A stretch of DNA of 18,878 bases from an uncultured Ideonella sp. (GCA_946479475.1 CAMLGG010000084.1:1-18878), one strand, 5' to 3'. Positions 7,546-16,577 are shown, numbered from the stretch's first letter. Numbers and translations: made by a program. Notes: generated from the letters alone by a model not told the origin.

Positions 7546-7575
7546 ATTGTCGCACCCGGCCGGGAAGGGTGTTAA
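7546..7575 (-). promoter_or_regulatory. Candidate promoter for the HTH gene
   Basis: On the minus strand TTAACA (7575-7570) and GACAAT (7551-7546) resemble -35 and -10 boxes with an 18-base spacer. The -35 overlaps the Nudix stop codon. The HTH start codon lies about 38 bases downstream of the -10. Matches are five of six and four of six; sequence evidence only. Confidence 0.35.
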
Positions 7576-8006
7576 GACTCTTTACCCGGCGAGCCGGGAT
7601 CGATCGTGGCCAGCACCCGGGCCATGGCCGGCGCGCAGCGGCCGGGCAGCTCGGTCCACGGCACCCAGGCGAAGCGGTCCATCTCGGGCCGCTCGCGACC
7701 GAACCGGTCGACGAACAGGCTGGTGCAGGCGCAGTCCTTCGCCTCGATGCCTTCGACGCGGATCGCGAACAGGTGCAGGTCCTTGCCGGGCCGGTAGGGG
7801 CGCCGGCCGAGGTCGGCCAGTTCCTCGGGCGACAGGCGCAGGCCCATCTCTTCGCTTGCCTCGCGCACGGCCGTTTCGCGCGGCGCCTCGCCCGGTTCGG
7901 CCACGCCCTTGGGGATGTCCCAGTGCGAGGCGCCGGTGGCATGGCCCAGCAGCAGTTCGCCCCGGCCGTTGAAGACCAGGATGCCGCAGCTGACGGTGGA
8001 GGCCAT
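7572..8006 (-). CDS. Nudix hydrolase
   Basis: A 144-residue cytosolic pyrophosphohydrolase acting on a nucleoside-diphosphate-X type compound. The Nudix box is complete at residues 34-56: G34, E40, R48-E49, E52-E53 and G55-L56 occupy the conserved positions. It is preceded by SHWDIPKG, a pattern common in diadenosine-polyphosphate and general NTP-type Nudix enzymes, but the substrate cannot be read from this. The start at 8006 gives the expected short lead-in MASTVSCGILVFNGRGELLL. No clear ribosome site is visible. A CACAAT at 8020-8015 could be a -10 so close to the ATG that the transcript would be nearly leaderless. It is divergent from the kdp array and shares its 113-base control region. 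Confidence 0.9.
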   Translation of the reverse strand: MASTVSCGILVFNGRGELLLGHATGASHWDIPKGVAEPGEAPRETAVREASEEMGLRLSPEELADLGRRPYRPGKDLHLFAIRVEGIEAKDCACTSLFVDRFGRERPEMDRFAWVPWTELPGRCAPAMARVLATIDPGSPGKES

Positions 8007-8025
8007 GGGGCTGCATTGTGGGCTC

Positions 8026-8076
8026 TTGACGCCTTCTTGATGCCGGGCTGCGCAGTCTTGTCGCCGCCTTGACGCC
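8026..8076 (+). promoter_or_regulatory. Candidate KdpE binding region: four phased TTGAYGCC-like boxes
   Basis: Four related octamers lie on the plus strand: TTGACGCC 8026-8033, TTGATGCC 8037-8044, TTGTCGCC 8058-8065 and TTGACGCC 8069-8076. Start-to-start steps are 11, 21 and 11 bases, so all sit on one face of the helix. OmpR/PhoB-family regulators bind direct repeats at 10-11 bp steps. KdpE belongs to this family and is encoded at the end of this array. That it binds here is inference. Confidence 0.5.
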
Positions 8077-8084
8077 GCGATTTC

Positions 8085-8090
8085 CAGAAT
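8085..8090 (+). promoter_or_regulatory. Possible -10 box of the kdp promoter
   Basis: CAGAAT lies eight bases after the last phased box, with no proper -35 at 17 bases. This resembles Pho-type activated promoters, in which regulator half-sites replace the -35. Weak on its own. Confidence 0.25.
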
Positions 8091-8119
8091 CCTCCCATCG
8101 ACACTTCCCCGGGGTCCGC

Positions 8120-8215
8120 ATGGATCTGATCTATCTCACCGTCGCCGTGGCCTTCTGGCTGCTCGCGTTCGGACTGGCCCAGGGCTGCGCGGCCCTGCTG
8201 CGCGGCGAGCGCTGA
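8120..8215 (+). CDS. 31-aa single-pass membrane peptide preceding kdpF
   Basis: Short frame encoding 31 residues, beginning MDLIYLTVAVAFWLLAFGLA and ending with a Cys and a basic tail (CAALLRGER). It would form one membrane helix with the positive end in the cytoplasm. It is the first frame after the kdp control region and ends 11 bases before kdpF. I recall similar uncharacterised short frames starting MD-x-x-Y-L and containing GC near the end ahead of kdpF in other bacteria, but could not check. The ribosome site is poor (GGGGTCC close to the ATG). It may be a second small subunit or stabiliser like KdpF, or part of the leader. Function unknown. Confidence 0.6.
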   Translation: MDLIYLTVAVAFWLLAFGLAQGCAALLRGER

Positions 8216-8226
8216 AGGCGGTCGGC

Positions 8227-8319
8227 ATGGACGCCCTGACCGTGATCGCCGCCCTGCTCGCCGGCGGGCTGCTCGTCTACCTCGTCGCCGCGCTCCTGCG
8301 GCCGGAGGATTTCTCATGA
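8227..8319 (+). CDS. kdpF: K+-transporting ATPase small subunit KdpF
   Basis: A 30-residue single-helix membrane peptide: MDALTVIAALLAGGLLVYLV then AALLRPEDFS. The hydrophobic helix followed by L-x-x-A-L-L-x-P-E-x-F is the KdpF signature, and position immediately before kdpA confirms it. KdpF is known to stabilise the KdpABC complex in the inner membrane. A GAAGG ribosome site at 8214-8218, overlapping the end of the preceding small frame, serves its ATG. Confidence 0.9.
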   Translation: MDALTVIAALLAGGLLVYLVAALLRPEDFS

Positions 8320-8330
8320 GCGCGCTGGGT

Positions 8331-8386
8331 CGCCCCGAGCGCGAACTCCCCCTCGGGGGGACGGCGCATGGCGCCAAGGGGGTCAG
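8331..8386 (+). repeat. GC-rich palindromic intergenic element between kdpF and kdpA
   Basis: This 56-base stretch holds CCCCC TC GGGGGG (8348-8360), then GGCGC-ATG-GCGCC (8363-8375), then AAGGGGGTCAG running into the kdpA ATG. CCCCCT (8348-8353) can also pair with AGGGGG (8377-8382), enclosing the inner stem. It resembles dispersed palindromic repeats with C-run/G-run arms that I recall from Burkholderiales intergenic DNA. Only one copy is in this window, so repeat status is inferred. The 3' G-run sits where the kdpA ribosome site should be. Confidence 0.5.
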
Positions 8387-10090
8387 ATGACCGCCTCGTC
8401 CTGGACGCTGCTCGTCGTCTACCTGGTGCTACTGGGGCTCATCGCCTGGCCGCTCGCGCTGTGGATCGACAAGGTCGTGAATGGCCGCTTCGAGTGGGGC
8501 AGGAAGCTCGAAGCGCCGCTGTACAGGCTCGCGGGCGTGTCGCCCGGGCAGGAATCCGGCTGGCTGCGCTACACCCTCGGCCTGCTGATCTTCAACGGGC
8601 TGGGCGTGCTCGCGGTCTATGCGCTGCAGCGGATGCAGGGCCTGCTGCCGTTCAACCCGCAGGGCATGCCGGCGGTCTCGCCCGATTCGTCGTTCAACAC
8701 CGCGATCAGCTTCGTCACCAACACCAACTGGCAGGGCTACGGCGGCGAGACCACCATGGGCTACCTGGTCCAGATGCTGGGCCTGGCGGTGCAGAACTTC
8801 TTCTCCGCCGCGACCGGCATCGTCGTGGTCATCGCCCTGGTTCGCGGCTTCGCTCGCCACTCGGCGCAGGCCATCGGCAACGTGTGGGCCGACCTTACCC
8901 GCGTGACGCTGTGGGTGCTGCTGCCAATCTCCTTTGCTCTGGCGCTGGTGCTGGTGCAGCAGGGCGCGATCCAGGGCCTGGGGCCCTACGTCGACATCCA
9001 GACCGTGGAGTCGCAGCCCCAGACCCTGCCGATGGCGCCGCTGGCCTCGCAGCTGGCCATCAAGATGGCCGGCACCAACGGCGGCGGCATCCTCAACGCC
9101 AACTCGGCCCATCCCTTCGAGAACCCGACGCCGCTGTCCAACCTGCTGCAGATGCTGAGCATCCTCGCCATCCCCGCGGCGCTGTGCCTCGTCTTCGGCC
9201 GCATGGTGGGCGATCAGCGCCAGGGCGTGGCGGTGATCGCGGCGATGCTGCTGATGTTCGTCGTGATGGCGATCGCGGCGATGAGCTTCGAGCAGCAGGG
9301 CAATCCGGCGCTCGCCTCGCTCGGCGCGGACCAGGCCGCGAGCGCCACCCAGTCAGGCGGCAACATGGAAGGCAAGGAGGCGCGCTTCGGCATTGGCGCC
9401 ACCAGCCTGTTCGCCGCCATCACCACGGCCGCCTCGTGCGGCGCCGTGAACGGCATGCACGACTCGTTCACGCCGCTGGGCGGTGCGGTGCCGATGGTGC
9501 TGATCCAGCTCGGCGAGGTGGTCTTCGGGGGCGTGGGCTCGGGCCTGTACGGCATGCTGGTCTTCGCCATCATGGCCGTGTTCATCGCCGGCCTGATGAT
9601 CGGGCGGACGCCAGAGTACCTCGGCAAGAAGATCGAGTCCTTCGAGATGAAGATGGTCTCGATCGCCATCCTCGTCACGCCGCTGCTGGTGCTCGTGGGC
9701 ACGGCCATCGCGGTGTCGGTGCAGGCCGGCAAGGCGGGGGTGGCCAACCCCGGCCCGCACGGCTTCTCGGAGATCCTCTACGCGTTCTCGTCCGCCGCCA
9801 ACAACAACGGCTCGGCCTTCGGCGGCCTGTCGGCCAACACGCCGTTCTACAACGTGATGCTGGCGATCGCCATGTGGTTCGGCCGCTTCGGCGTCATCGT
9901 GCCCGTGCTGGCGATCGCCGGCTCGCTGGCGGCGAAGAAGCGCATGGTCGCGACCGAGGGCACGCTGCCCACCCACGGGCCGCTGTTCATAGTGCTGCTG
10001 ATCGGCACGGTGCTGCTGGTCGGCCTGTTGAACTACGTGCCGGCCCTGGCCCTGGGCCCGGTCGTCGAGCACCTGACGCTGTGGAAATGA
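8387..10090 (+). CDS. kdpA: K+-transporting ATPase subunit A (K+ channel-like subunit)
   Basis: Inner-membrane subunit that selects and carries K+ in the KdpFABC pump; 567 residues against 557 in E. coli. All four selectivity-filter regions of the SKT-type fold are evident: [17 protein letters not shown] near the first, [39 protein letters not shown], and [20 protein letters not shown]. Multiple hydrophobic segments fit the ten-helix topology, beginning [19 protein letters not shown]. The start is the ATG at 8387 immediately after the palindromic element; its G-run is the only ribosome-site candidate. kdpB follows after ten bases. Expression is expected under K+ limitation through KdpDE. Confidence 0.98.
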   Translation: MTASSWTLLVVYLVLLGLIAWPLALWIDKVVNGRFEWGRKLEAPLYRLAGVSPGQESGWLRYTLGLLIFNGLGVLAVYALQRMQGLLPFNPQGMPAVSPDSSFNTAISFVTNTNWQGYGGETTMGYLVQMLGLAVQNFFSAATGIVVVIALVRGFARHSAQAIGNVWADLTRVTLWVLLPISFALALVLVQQGAIQGLGPYVDIQTVESQPQTLPMAPLASQLAIKMAGTNGGGILNANSAHPFENPTPLSNLLQMLSILAIPAALCLVFGRMVGDQRQGVAVIAAMLLMFVVMAIAAMSFEQQGNPALASLGADQAASATQSGGNMEGKEARFGIGATSLFAAITTAASCGAVNGMHDSFTPLGGAVPMVLIQLGEVVFGGVGSGLYGMLVFAIMAVFIAGLMIGRTPEYLGKKIESFEMKMVSIAILVTPLLVLVGTAIAVSVQAGKAGVANPGPHGFSEILYAFSSAANNNGSAFGGLSANTPFYNVMLAIAMWFGRFGVIVPVLAIAGSLAAKKRMVATEGTLPTHGPLFIVLLIGTVLLVGLLNYVPALALGPVVEHLTLWK

Positions 10091-10100
10091 TGGTGATGCC

Positions 10101-12176
10101 ATGAGCAGAAGACACCTGCCCCTGTTCGACCCGGTGCTCGTCAAGCCCGCGCTGGTCGACTCCTTGCGCAAGCTCGCGCCGCAGGTGCAGTGGCGCAACC
10201 CGGTGATGTTCGTCGTCTACGTTGGCAGCATCTTCACCACCTTGCTGTCGCTGCGCACGCCGGACGCGTTCACCATCGCCGTCACCATCTGGCTGTGGGT
10301 CACCGTGCTGTTCGCCAACTTCGCCGAGGCGCTGGCCGAGGGCCGCAGCAAGGCCCAGGCCGCGAGCCTGCGTGGCCTGAAGCGCAGGACCTGGGCCAAG
10401 AAGCTGGAGACCTTCACCGCCGGCCAGCCGCGACAGGGCATGAAGTGGCATCCGCTGGAGGCCGACAGCCTGCGTAAGGGCGACATCGTGCTCGTGGAGG
10501 CGTCCGACGTGATCCCCGCCGACGGCGAGGTGATCGAGGGAGTGGCCTCGGTCGACGAGAGCGCCATCACCGGCGAGTCGGCGCCGGTCATCCGGGAGTC
10601 GGGTGGGGACTTCTCGGCCGTCACCGGCGGCACGCGCGTGCTGTCCGACTGGATCGTCGCCCGCGTCACGGTGAACCCCGGCGAGACCTTCGTCGACCGA
10701 ATGATCGCGATGGTCGAGAACGCCAAGCGGCAGAAGACTCCCAACGAGATCGCGCTGACCATCCTGCTGGTCGCCTTGACCATCGTGTTCCTGGGCGTGG
10801 TGGTCACGCTGCTGCCGATGTCGCGCTTCAGTGTGGAGGCGGCGGGGGCCGGCCAGCCGGTGAGCCTGCTGGTGCTGGTCGCGCTGCTGGTGTGCCTCAT
10901 CCCGACCACGATCGCCGGCCTGCTCTCGGCCATCGGCGTGGCGGGCATGAGTCGCATGATGCAGGCCAACGTCATCGCCACCTCGGGTCGCGCGGTGGAG
11001 GCCGCGGGCGACGTCGACGTGCTGCTGCTGGACAAGACCGGCACCATCACGCTGGGCAACCGCCAGGCTTCGGCCTTCCTGCCGGCACCAGGTGTGCGGG
11101 AGTCCGAGCTGGCCGACGCGGCGCAGCTCGCCTCGCTGGCCGACGAGACGCCCGAGGGCCGCAGCATCGTGGTGCTGGCCAAGCAGAAGTTCAAGCTGCG
11201 CGAGCGCGAGGTCGAGTCGCTGGGCGCGCACTTCATCCACTTCAGCGCGCAGACCCGGATGAGCGGTGTCGACCTGCCCGGCCCCGACGGCCACGGGCGC
11301 GAGATCCGCAAGGGCGCGGCCGATGCGGTGCGCAGGCACGTCGAGCTGCTCGGCGGCAGCTTCCCGGCGGCCCTGCAGGCGCAGGTCGACGACGTGGCGC
11401 GCCGCGGCTCGACGCCGCTGGTCGTGGCCGACGGCGCGAAGGTGCTCGGCGTCATCGAGCTGAAGGACATCGTCAAGGGCGGCATCAAGGAGCGTTTCGC
11501 CGAGCTGCGCCGCATGGGCATCAAGACGGTGATGGTCACTGGCGACAACCGCCTCACCGCCGCGGCGATCGCTGCCGAGGCGGGCGTGGACGACTTCCTC
11601 GCCGAGGCCACGCCCGAAGCCAAGCTGAAGCTGATCCGCGACCACCAGGCCGCGGGTCGCCTCGTGGCGATGACCGGCGACGGCACCAACGATGCGCCCG
11701 CACTGGCCCAGGCCGACGTGGCGGTGGCGATGAACACCGGCACCCAGGCCGCGAAGGAAGCGGGCAACATGGTCGACCTCGACTCCAACCCCACCAAGCT
11801 GATCGAAATCGTCGAGACCGGCAAGCAGATGCTGATGACGCGCGGCTCGCTGACGACCTTCTCGATCGCCAACGACCTCGCCAAGTACTTCGCCATCATC
11901 CCGGCGGCCTTCGTCACCACCTTCCCGCAGCTGCAGGCGCTGAACGTGATGGGGCTGGCCAGCCCCGCGTCGGCCATCCTCTCGGCGGTGATCTTCAACG
12001 CGCTGGTCATCGTGGCGCTGATCCCGCTGGCGCTCAAGGGCGTGCCCTACCGCGCCGTGGGCGCCGCCGTGCTGCTGCGCCGCAACCTGGCTGTCTACGG
12101 ACTCGGCGGCGTGATCGTGCCTTTCATCGGCATCAAGCTGATCGACTGGCTGCTGGTTGCGCTGCATCTGGCCTGA
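10101..12176 (+). CDS. kdpB: K+-transporting P-type ATPase subunit B
   Basis: Catalytic P-type ATPase subunit that powers K+ import; 691 residues, close to the usual 680-690. The phosphorylated aspartate is D311 in DKTGTIT. The actuator motif TGES is at 157-160; its serine corresponds to the inhibitory phosphorylation site described in E. coli KdpB (S162). The hinge motif [16 protein letters not shown] includes D527, and MVTGDN lies upstream of it. Family-specific [12 protein letters not shown] (membrane helix near the ion path) and [18 protein letters not shown] are present. The start codon follows kdpA by ten bases, with a weak ribosome site, suggesting coupled translation. No truncation or missing catalytic residue seen. 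Confidence 0.99.
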   Translation: MSRRHLPLFDPVLVKPALVDSLRKLAPQVQWRNPVMFVVYVGSIFTTLLSLRTPDAFTIAVTIWLWVTVLFANFAEALAEGRSKAQAASLRGLKRRTWAKKLETFTAGQPRQGMKWHPLEADSLRKGDIVLVEASDVIPADGEVIEGVASVDESAITGESAPVIRESGGDFSAVTGGTRVLSDWIVARVTVNPGETFVDRMIAMVENAKRQKTPNEIALTILLVALTIVFLGVVVTLLPMSRFSVEAAGAGQPVSLLVLVALLVCLIPTTIAGLLSAIGVAGMSRMMQANVIATSGRAVEAAGDVDVLLLDKTGTITLGNRQASAFLPAPGVRESELADAAQLASLADETPEGRSIVVLAKQKFKLREREVESLGAHFIHFSAQTRMSGVDLPGPDGHGREIRKGAADAVRRHVELLGGSFPAALQAQVDDVARRGSTPLVVADGAKVLGVIELKDIVKGGIKERFAELRRMGIKTVMVTGDNRLTAAAIAAEAGVDDFLAEATPEAKLKLIRDHQAAGRLVAMTGDGTNDAPALAQADVAVAMNTGTQAAKEAGNMVDLDSNPTKLIEIVETGKQMLMTRGSLTTFSIANDLAKYFAIIPAAFVTTFPQLQALNVMGLASPASAILSAVIFNALVIVALIPLALKGVPYRAVGAAVLLRRNLAVYGLGGVIVPFIGIKLIDWLLVALHLA

Positions 12177-12188
12177 ACGGAGACTCGC

Positions 12189-12824
12189 ATGTCGACCCAA
12201 GTCACTTCCCTCTCGCCCGCCGACGCCGCCTCGACGCAGCACGAGGGTCTGTGGCGACCCGCGCTCACGCTGTTCATCGGCCTGTCGATCGTCTGCGGCC
12301 TCGCCTACCCGATGCTGGCCACCGGCGTCGCCCAGGCGGTGTTCCCCGAACAGGCCAACGGCAGCCTGGTCAAGGACGCCAAGGGCCAGGTGGTCGGCTC
12401 GGCGCTGATCGGCCAGGCCTTCAGCGACCCGAAGCATTTCTGGAGCCGGCCCTCGGCCACCGCGCCCATGGCCTACAACGCCGGCGCCTCGACCGGCTCC
12501 AACCAGGGGCCAGGCAACCCGGCGTTGCACGACGCCGTCAAGTCGCGCATCGAGGCGTTGCGCGCGGCCGACCCGGGCAACACGGCGCCGGTGCCGGTGG
12601 ACCTCGTCACGGCGTCGGGCAGCGGGCTGGATCCCGAGATCAGCCGGGCGGCGGCCGATTACCAGGTGGCTCGCGTGGCGCGCGCCCGCAGCCTGCCCGA
12701 GGCCCGGGTGAGGCAGCTGGTCGAGCAGCACACCCGCTGGCCCTGGCTGGGCTTCCTTGGCGAGCCGCGGGTGAACGTCCTGGAGCTGAACCTCGCCCTG
12801 GAGGCTTTTTCGCGCCCGTCTTGA
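12189..12824 (+). CDS. kdpC: K+-transporting ATPase subunit C
   Basis: Single-pass accessory subunit of the KdpFABC pump, 211 residues (E. coli 190). One N-terminal membrane helix, about 25-50 ([20 protein letters not shown]), is followed by a periplasmic domain. Family motifs include [20 protein letters not shown], the Ser/Asn-rich [35 protein letters not shown] and the C-terminal [19 protein letters not shown]. The N-terminus is about 20 residues longer than in E. coli. GGAG lies seven bases upstream of the ATG. kdpB ends 12 bases earlier. Confidence 0.98.
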   Translation: MSTQVTSLSPADAASTQHEGLWRPALTLFIGLSIVCGLAYPMLATGVAQAVFPEQANGSLVKDAKGQVVGSALIGQAFSDPKHFWSRPSATAPMAYNAGASTGSNQGPGNPALHDAVKSRIEALRAADPGNTAPVPVDLVTASGSGLDPEISRAAADYQVARVARARSLPEARVRQLVEQHTRWPWLGFLGEPRVNVLELNLALEAFSRPS

Positions 12825-12873
12825 AGAGGCCCCGTGCGAAGATGAAGGACCGACCCGACCGGCCCGCCCTCCC

Positions 12874-13839
12874 ATGCTGATCAACTGCGTCGCCTACCGC
12901 GATGGCCGTCGCCTTGCCGACCTGACGATCGAGCAGATCAGCGACTACCTGGCGCAGCCCGGCTGCTTCGTCTGGGTGGCCCTGCGCGATGCCTCGCAGG
13001 AGGAGCTGGCCCAGATGCAGCACGAGTTCGGCCTGCACGAGCTCGCCGTCGAGGATGCGCACAAGGGCCACCAGCGCCCGAAGCTGGAGGAGTACGGCGA
13101 AACGCTGTTCATGGTGATGCACCTGCTCGAGTTCGAGCAGGGCGAGTTGCACGTCGGCGAGGTCGATGTCTTCGTCGGGCGAAATTTCGTGCTCTCGGTG
13201 CGCAACCGGAGCAGGCAGGATTTCCTCGGCGTGCGGGAGCGCTGCGAGCGCGAGCCGCAGCTGCTGCGCCGCGGCGCGGGCTTCGTCTTCTACGCGCTGA
13301 TGGATGCGGTGGTCGACCGCTACTTCCCGCTGCTCGACGCCATCGAGACCGAGCTCGACGAGATCGAGGCGCAGATCTTCGTGCCAGGCTCCGGGCGGCG
13401 GAACATCGAGCGCCTCTACGCGCTCATGCGGCGCGCTACGGTGCTGCGGCATGCCGTGTCGCCGCTGCTCGAGGCCGCCTCCAAGCTGCACGGCGGCCGA
13501 GTGCCTGAGGTGTGCACCACCACGCAGGAGTACTTCCGCGACGTTCATGACCACCTCGCCCGCATCAACAGCGTGATCGACGGCATACGCGACACCATAG
13601 GCACGGCGATCCAGGTCAACCTGTCGATGGTGACGATAGAGGAGTCCGAGGTCACCAAGCGATTGGCCGCCTGGGCGGCGATCTTCGCCGTCACCGCCGC
13701 GCTGGCCGGCATCTGGGGCATGAACTTCGAGCACATGCCCGAGCTGAAATGGGCCTACGGCTACCCGATGGCGCTGGGCATCATCGGCGGGGCCGTCGGC
13801 ATCCTCCTCTGGCGTTTTCGCAAGGCAGGGTGGTTGTGA
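12874..13839 (+). CDS. corA: CorA-family (MIT) divalent cation transporter
   Basis: A 321-residue inner-membrane channel-like protein of the CorA family, which moves Mg2+ and in some members Co2+, Ni2+ or Zn2+. The long soluble N-domain opens MLINCVAYRDGRRLADL and contains EDAHKGHQRPKLEEYGETLF and the helical segment MDAVVDRYFPLLDAIETELD. Two C-terminal membrane helices (about 260-282 and 295-315) flank the pore motif G282-M283-N284 in the form WGMNFEHMPEL. No ribosome site is evident before the ATG. It starts 49 bases after kdpC and its stop overlaps the kdpD GTG, so it is embedded in the kdp array. Substrate cannot be told from sequence; corA is a family-level symbol. Confidence 0.93.
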   Translation: MLINCVAYRDGRRLADLTIEQISDYLAQPGCFVWVALRDASQEELAQMQHEFGLHELAVEDAHKGHQRPKLEEYGETLFMVMHLLEFEQGELHVGEVDVFVGRNFVLSVRNRSRQDFLGVRERCEREPQLLRRGAGFVFYALMDAVVDRYFPLLDAIETELDEIEAQIFVPGSGRRNIERLYALMRRATVLRHAVSPLLEAASKLHGGRVPEVCTTTQEYFRDVHDHLARINSVIDGIRDTIGTAIQVNLSMVTIEESEVTKRLAAWAAIFAVTAALAGIWGMNFEHMPELKWAYGYPMALGIIGGAVGILLWRFRKAGWL

Positions 13840-16577
13840 CGGACCAGCGGCCGGACCCCGACGCCCTGCTCCAGCGGGTGCAGGCCGAGGAGGCGCAGGC
13901 GCGGCGCGGCAAGCTGAAGATCTTCTTCGGCGCCTCGGCCGGCGTCGGCAAGACCTACGCGATGCTGCTGGCCGCGCGCACGGCGCAGGCGGCGGGCGCG
14001 TCGCTGCTGCTCGGCATCGTCGAGACCCACGGCCGCGGCGAGACCGAGGCGCTGGTGCGCGGCCTTCCGCTGCTGCCACGCAAGGCCGTGCCCTACCGCG
14101 ACCGGGTGCTGCAGGAGTTCGACCTCGACGCCGCCCTGGACTGGGCGAAGGCGCATTCCGAGCCGCTGGTGCTGCTGGACGAACTCGCCCACAGCAACGC
14201 GCCCGGCTCGCGCCACCCCAAGCGCTGGCAGGACGTGCAGGAGCTGCTGGACGCCGGCGTCGACGTCTGGTCGACGATGAACGTGCAGCACCTGGAGAGC
14301 CTGAACGACATCGTCAGCGGCATCACCGGCATCCGCGTCTGGGAGACGGTGCCCGACCGCATCTTCGACGAGGCCGACGAGGTGGTGGTGGTCGACCTGC
14401 CGCCGGACGAGCTGCTGCAGCGCCTGGCAGCGGGCAAGGTCTACTTGCCCGGGCAGGCCGAGCGCGCGGCGAAGAACTTCTTCCGCAAGGGCAACCTGCT
14501 TGCGCTGCGGGAGCTGGCGCTGCGCCGCACCGCCGACCGGGTCGACGACGAGATGCAGGCCTACCGCCGGCAGAGCGCCACCGCGCGGGTCTGGCCCACC
14601 CGCGAGGCGCTGCTGGCCTGCGTCGGAACCGGCGAGCATGGCGAGAAGGTGGTGCGCGCCTGTGCCCGCCTGGCAGCCCAGCTCGACGTGACCTGGCACG
14701 CGGTGCACGTCGAGACGCCTGCGGAGCAGCGCCTGTCCGAGGCTGCCCGCCAGCGCGTGCTGCGGGTGCTCAAGCTCGCGCACGAGCTGGGTGCGACGAC
14801 GGCCACCCTGGCCGCTCCGGACGCCGCGACGGCGCTGGCGCGCCACGCCCGCGAGCACAACCTCGCGCGGGTCGTGATGGGCCGCACCGGTCGCCGGATC
14901 CACTGGCCCTGGCAGCGCTCGCTGGCCGACCAGGTGGCGCTGCGCGCGGACGACCTCGACGTGCTCCAGGTGGCGCTGCCCGCTGGCGGCGGCGCGCGGC
15001 CCGGCGCGCAGGAGGCGCCGGCCGTGGAGGACGCGTCATCGAAAGCAGCCTGGCGCGGCTATCTCGCTTCGGTCGTCGTCTGCGCGGTGATCGCCCTGGC
15101 CGCCACCCCGCTGCTCGGCGTGCTCGAACTCACCAACATCGTGATGCTGTTCCTGCTCGCGGTGATCGGCATCGCCATGGTCTGGGGCCGCGGGCCGGCC
15201 GTGCTGGCGGCGTTCGTCGGCGTGGCCCTGTTCGATTTCTTCTTCGTGCCACCGCGGTTCACCTTCGCCGTCAGCGATGCGCAGTACCTGGTCACCTTCG
15301 CGGTGATGCTGGTGGTGGCGCTGGTGGTGGGCCAGCTTACCGCGGGCCTGAAGGTGCAGGCCGAGGCGGCCACGCAGCGCGAGCACCGGGTGCGTGGCCT
15401 GTACGAGATGTCCCGCGACCTGTCCGGCGCGCTGGTGGGCGAGCAGGTGGCCGAGATCGGCGCGCGCTTCCTCGATGCCGAGTTCGGCGCCAGGAGCGCG
15501 CTGCTGGTGGCCGACGAGAACGACCGCCTGCAGCTCGCCGCCGGCGCCACGGCGTCCCTCGACATGGGCGTGGCCCAGTGGGCCTTCGACCGCGGCGAGG
15601 CGGCCGGCCGCGGCACCGACACGCTGCCCGCCAGTGCCTGCCTGGTGTTGCCCTTGAAGGCGCCGATGCGCCTGCGTGGCGTGCTGGCCATCGAGCCGGC
15701 GTCGCCGGGGGGCGGCCCGCGCCTGTGGGGCCCCGAGCAGCGCCGCGTGCTCGAGACCTGCGCCTCGCTGATCGCGATCTCGCTGGAGCGCATCCACTAC
15801 ATCGAGGTCGCGCAGCAATCCACGCTGCAGATCGAGTCGGAGCGCCTGCGCAATTCCCTGCTTTCCGCGATCTCGCATGACCTGCGCACGCCGCTGGCCG
15901 CGATGGTGGGCCTGGCGGAGTCGCTCGCGCTGGCCCGGCCGCCGCTGCCCGCCGCGCAGCAGGAGATGGCCGCGGCGATGCGCCAGTCGGCGCTGCGCAT
16001 GAACGCGCTGGTGGCCAACCTGCTGGACATGGCGCGCCTGGAGGCCGGCGCGGTGCAGCTGAACCGCCAGTGGCAGCCGGTGGAGGAGGTGATAGGCAGC
16101 GCGCTCGCGGCGACGGGAGCGTCGCTCGCCGGCCGGCCCGTGCAGGTCCGCCTCGCCGACGACCTGCCCTTGCTGCACCTGGACGCCACGCTGATCGAGC
16201 GCGTGTTCGTCAACCTGCTGGAGAACGCGGCCAAGTACACGCCGCCCGGCTCGCCGCTGGAGATCGCCGCCACGGCGGAGGCCGAGCGGGTGGTGCTGCG
16301 CGTCGACGACCACGGCCCGGGCCTGCCGCCCGGCCGCGAGGAGGCGATCTTCGAGAAGTTCGAGCGCGGCCGCAAGGAGAGCGCCACGCCGGGCGTGGGC
16401 CTGGGCCTGGCGATCTGCCGAGCCATCCTGCGGGCGCATGGCGGCGAGATCCGCGGCGAGACCCGGCACGACCCGGACGGCGGCAGCGGGGCACGCTTCA
16501 CCATTACCCTGCCGCGCGGCGAGCCGCCCTCCGACGACGGCGGCCTGCAGGCCCTGGAGGAATCGGCCAGCCCATGA
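13836..16577 (+). CDS. kdpD: Osmosensitive K+ channel sensor histidine kinase KdpD
   Basis: Membrane kinase that senses K+ limitation and phosphorylates KdpE; 913 residues (E. coli 894). Domains in order: KdpD N-domain with Walker A GASAGVGKT (32-40) and LLDELAHSN with D115-E116; USP-like domain about 250-380; four-helix DUF4118 membrane region about 405-502; GAF-like region about 520-660; HisKA with H681 in SAISHDLRTPLAAM; and HATPase with ENAAKYTPPG, DDHGPGLPPG and GVGLGLAICRAIL. I place the start at GTG 13836, overlapping the corA stop as GTGA. An in-frame ATG at 13749 would lie inside corA and add 29 non-family residues; a GTG at 13830 is also possible. The stop overlaps the kdpE ATG. Confidence 0.97.
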   Translation: MTDQRPDPDALLQRVQAEEAQARRGKLKIFFGASAGVGKTYAMLLAARTAQAAGASLLLGIVETHGRGETEALVRGLPLLPRKAVPYRDRVLQEFDLDAALDWAKAHSEPLVLLDELAHSNAPGSRHPKRWQDVQELLDAGVDVWSTMNVQHLESLNDIVSGITGIRVWETVPDRIFDEADEVVVVDLPPDELLQRLAAGKVYLPGQAERAAKNFFRKGNLLALRELALRRTADRVDDEMQAYRRQSATARVWPTREALLACVGTGEHGEKVVRACARLAAQLDVTWHAVHVETPAEQRLSEAARQRVLRVLKLAHELGATTATLAAPDAATALARHAREHNLARVVMGRTGRRIHWPWQRSLADQVALRADDLDVLQVALPAGGGARPGAQEAPAVEDASSKAAWRGYLASVVVCAVIALAATPLLGVLELTNIVMLFLLAVIGIAMVWGRGPAVLAAFVGVALFDFFFVPPRFTFAVSDAQYLVTFAVMLVVALVVGQLTAGLKVQAEAATQREHRVRGLYEMSRDLSGALVGEQVAEIGARFLDAEFGARSALLVADENDRLQLAAGATASLDMGVAQWAFDRGEAAGRGTDTLPASACLVLPLKAPMRLRGVLAIEPASPGGGPRLWGPEQRRVLETCASLIAISLERIHYIEVAQQSTLQIESERLRNSLLSAISHDLRTPLAAMVGLAESLALARPPLPAAQQEMAAAMRQSALRMNALVANLLDMARLEAGAVQLNRQWQPVEEVIGSALAATGASLAGRPVQVRLADDLPLLHLDATLIERVFVNLLENAAKYTPPGSPLEIAATAEAERVVLRVDDHGPGLPPGREEAIFEKFERGRKESATPGVGLGLAICRAILRAHGGEIRGETRHDPDGGSGARFTITLPRGEPPSDDGGLQALEESASP

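Noticed and set aside
8368..10104. A 578-codon frame starting at the ATG inside the palindromic element and running parallel to kdpA in another frame
   Set aside because: Arg/Gly/Ala-rich low-information protein; kdpA in the other frame has all family motifs.
12809..12840. Possible hairpin after kdpC (TTCGCGC with GTGCGAA)
   Set aside because: Needs a G-U pair and a long loop, has no T-run after it, and the array continues into corA; too weak to call a terminator.
9987..12884. A 965-codon open frame antisense to kdpA/kdpB/kdpC
   Set aside because: Composition is rich in His, Arg, Gln and Asp with no domain pattern, as expected of the reverse of high-GC coding DNA; it lies opposite well-recognised genes.
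13749..13835. Longer kdpD start at ATG 13749
   Set aside because: It would add 29 residues encoded within corA that do not look like KdpD; GTG 13836 gives the normal N-terminus and a GTGA overlap.
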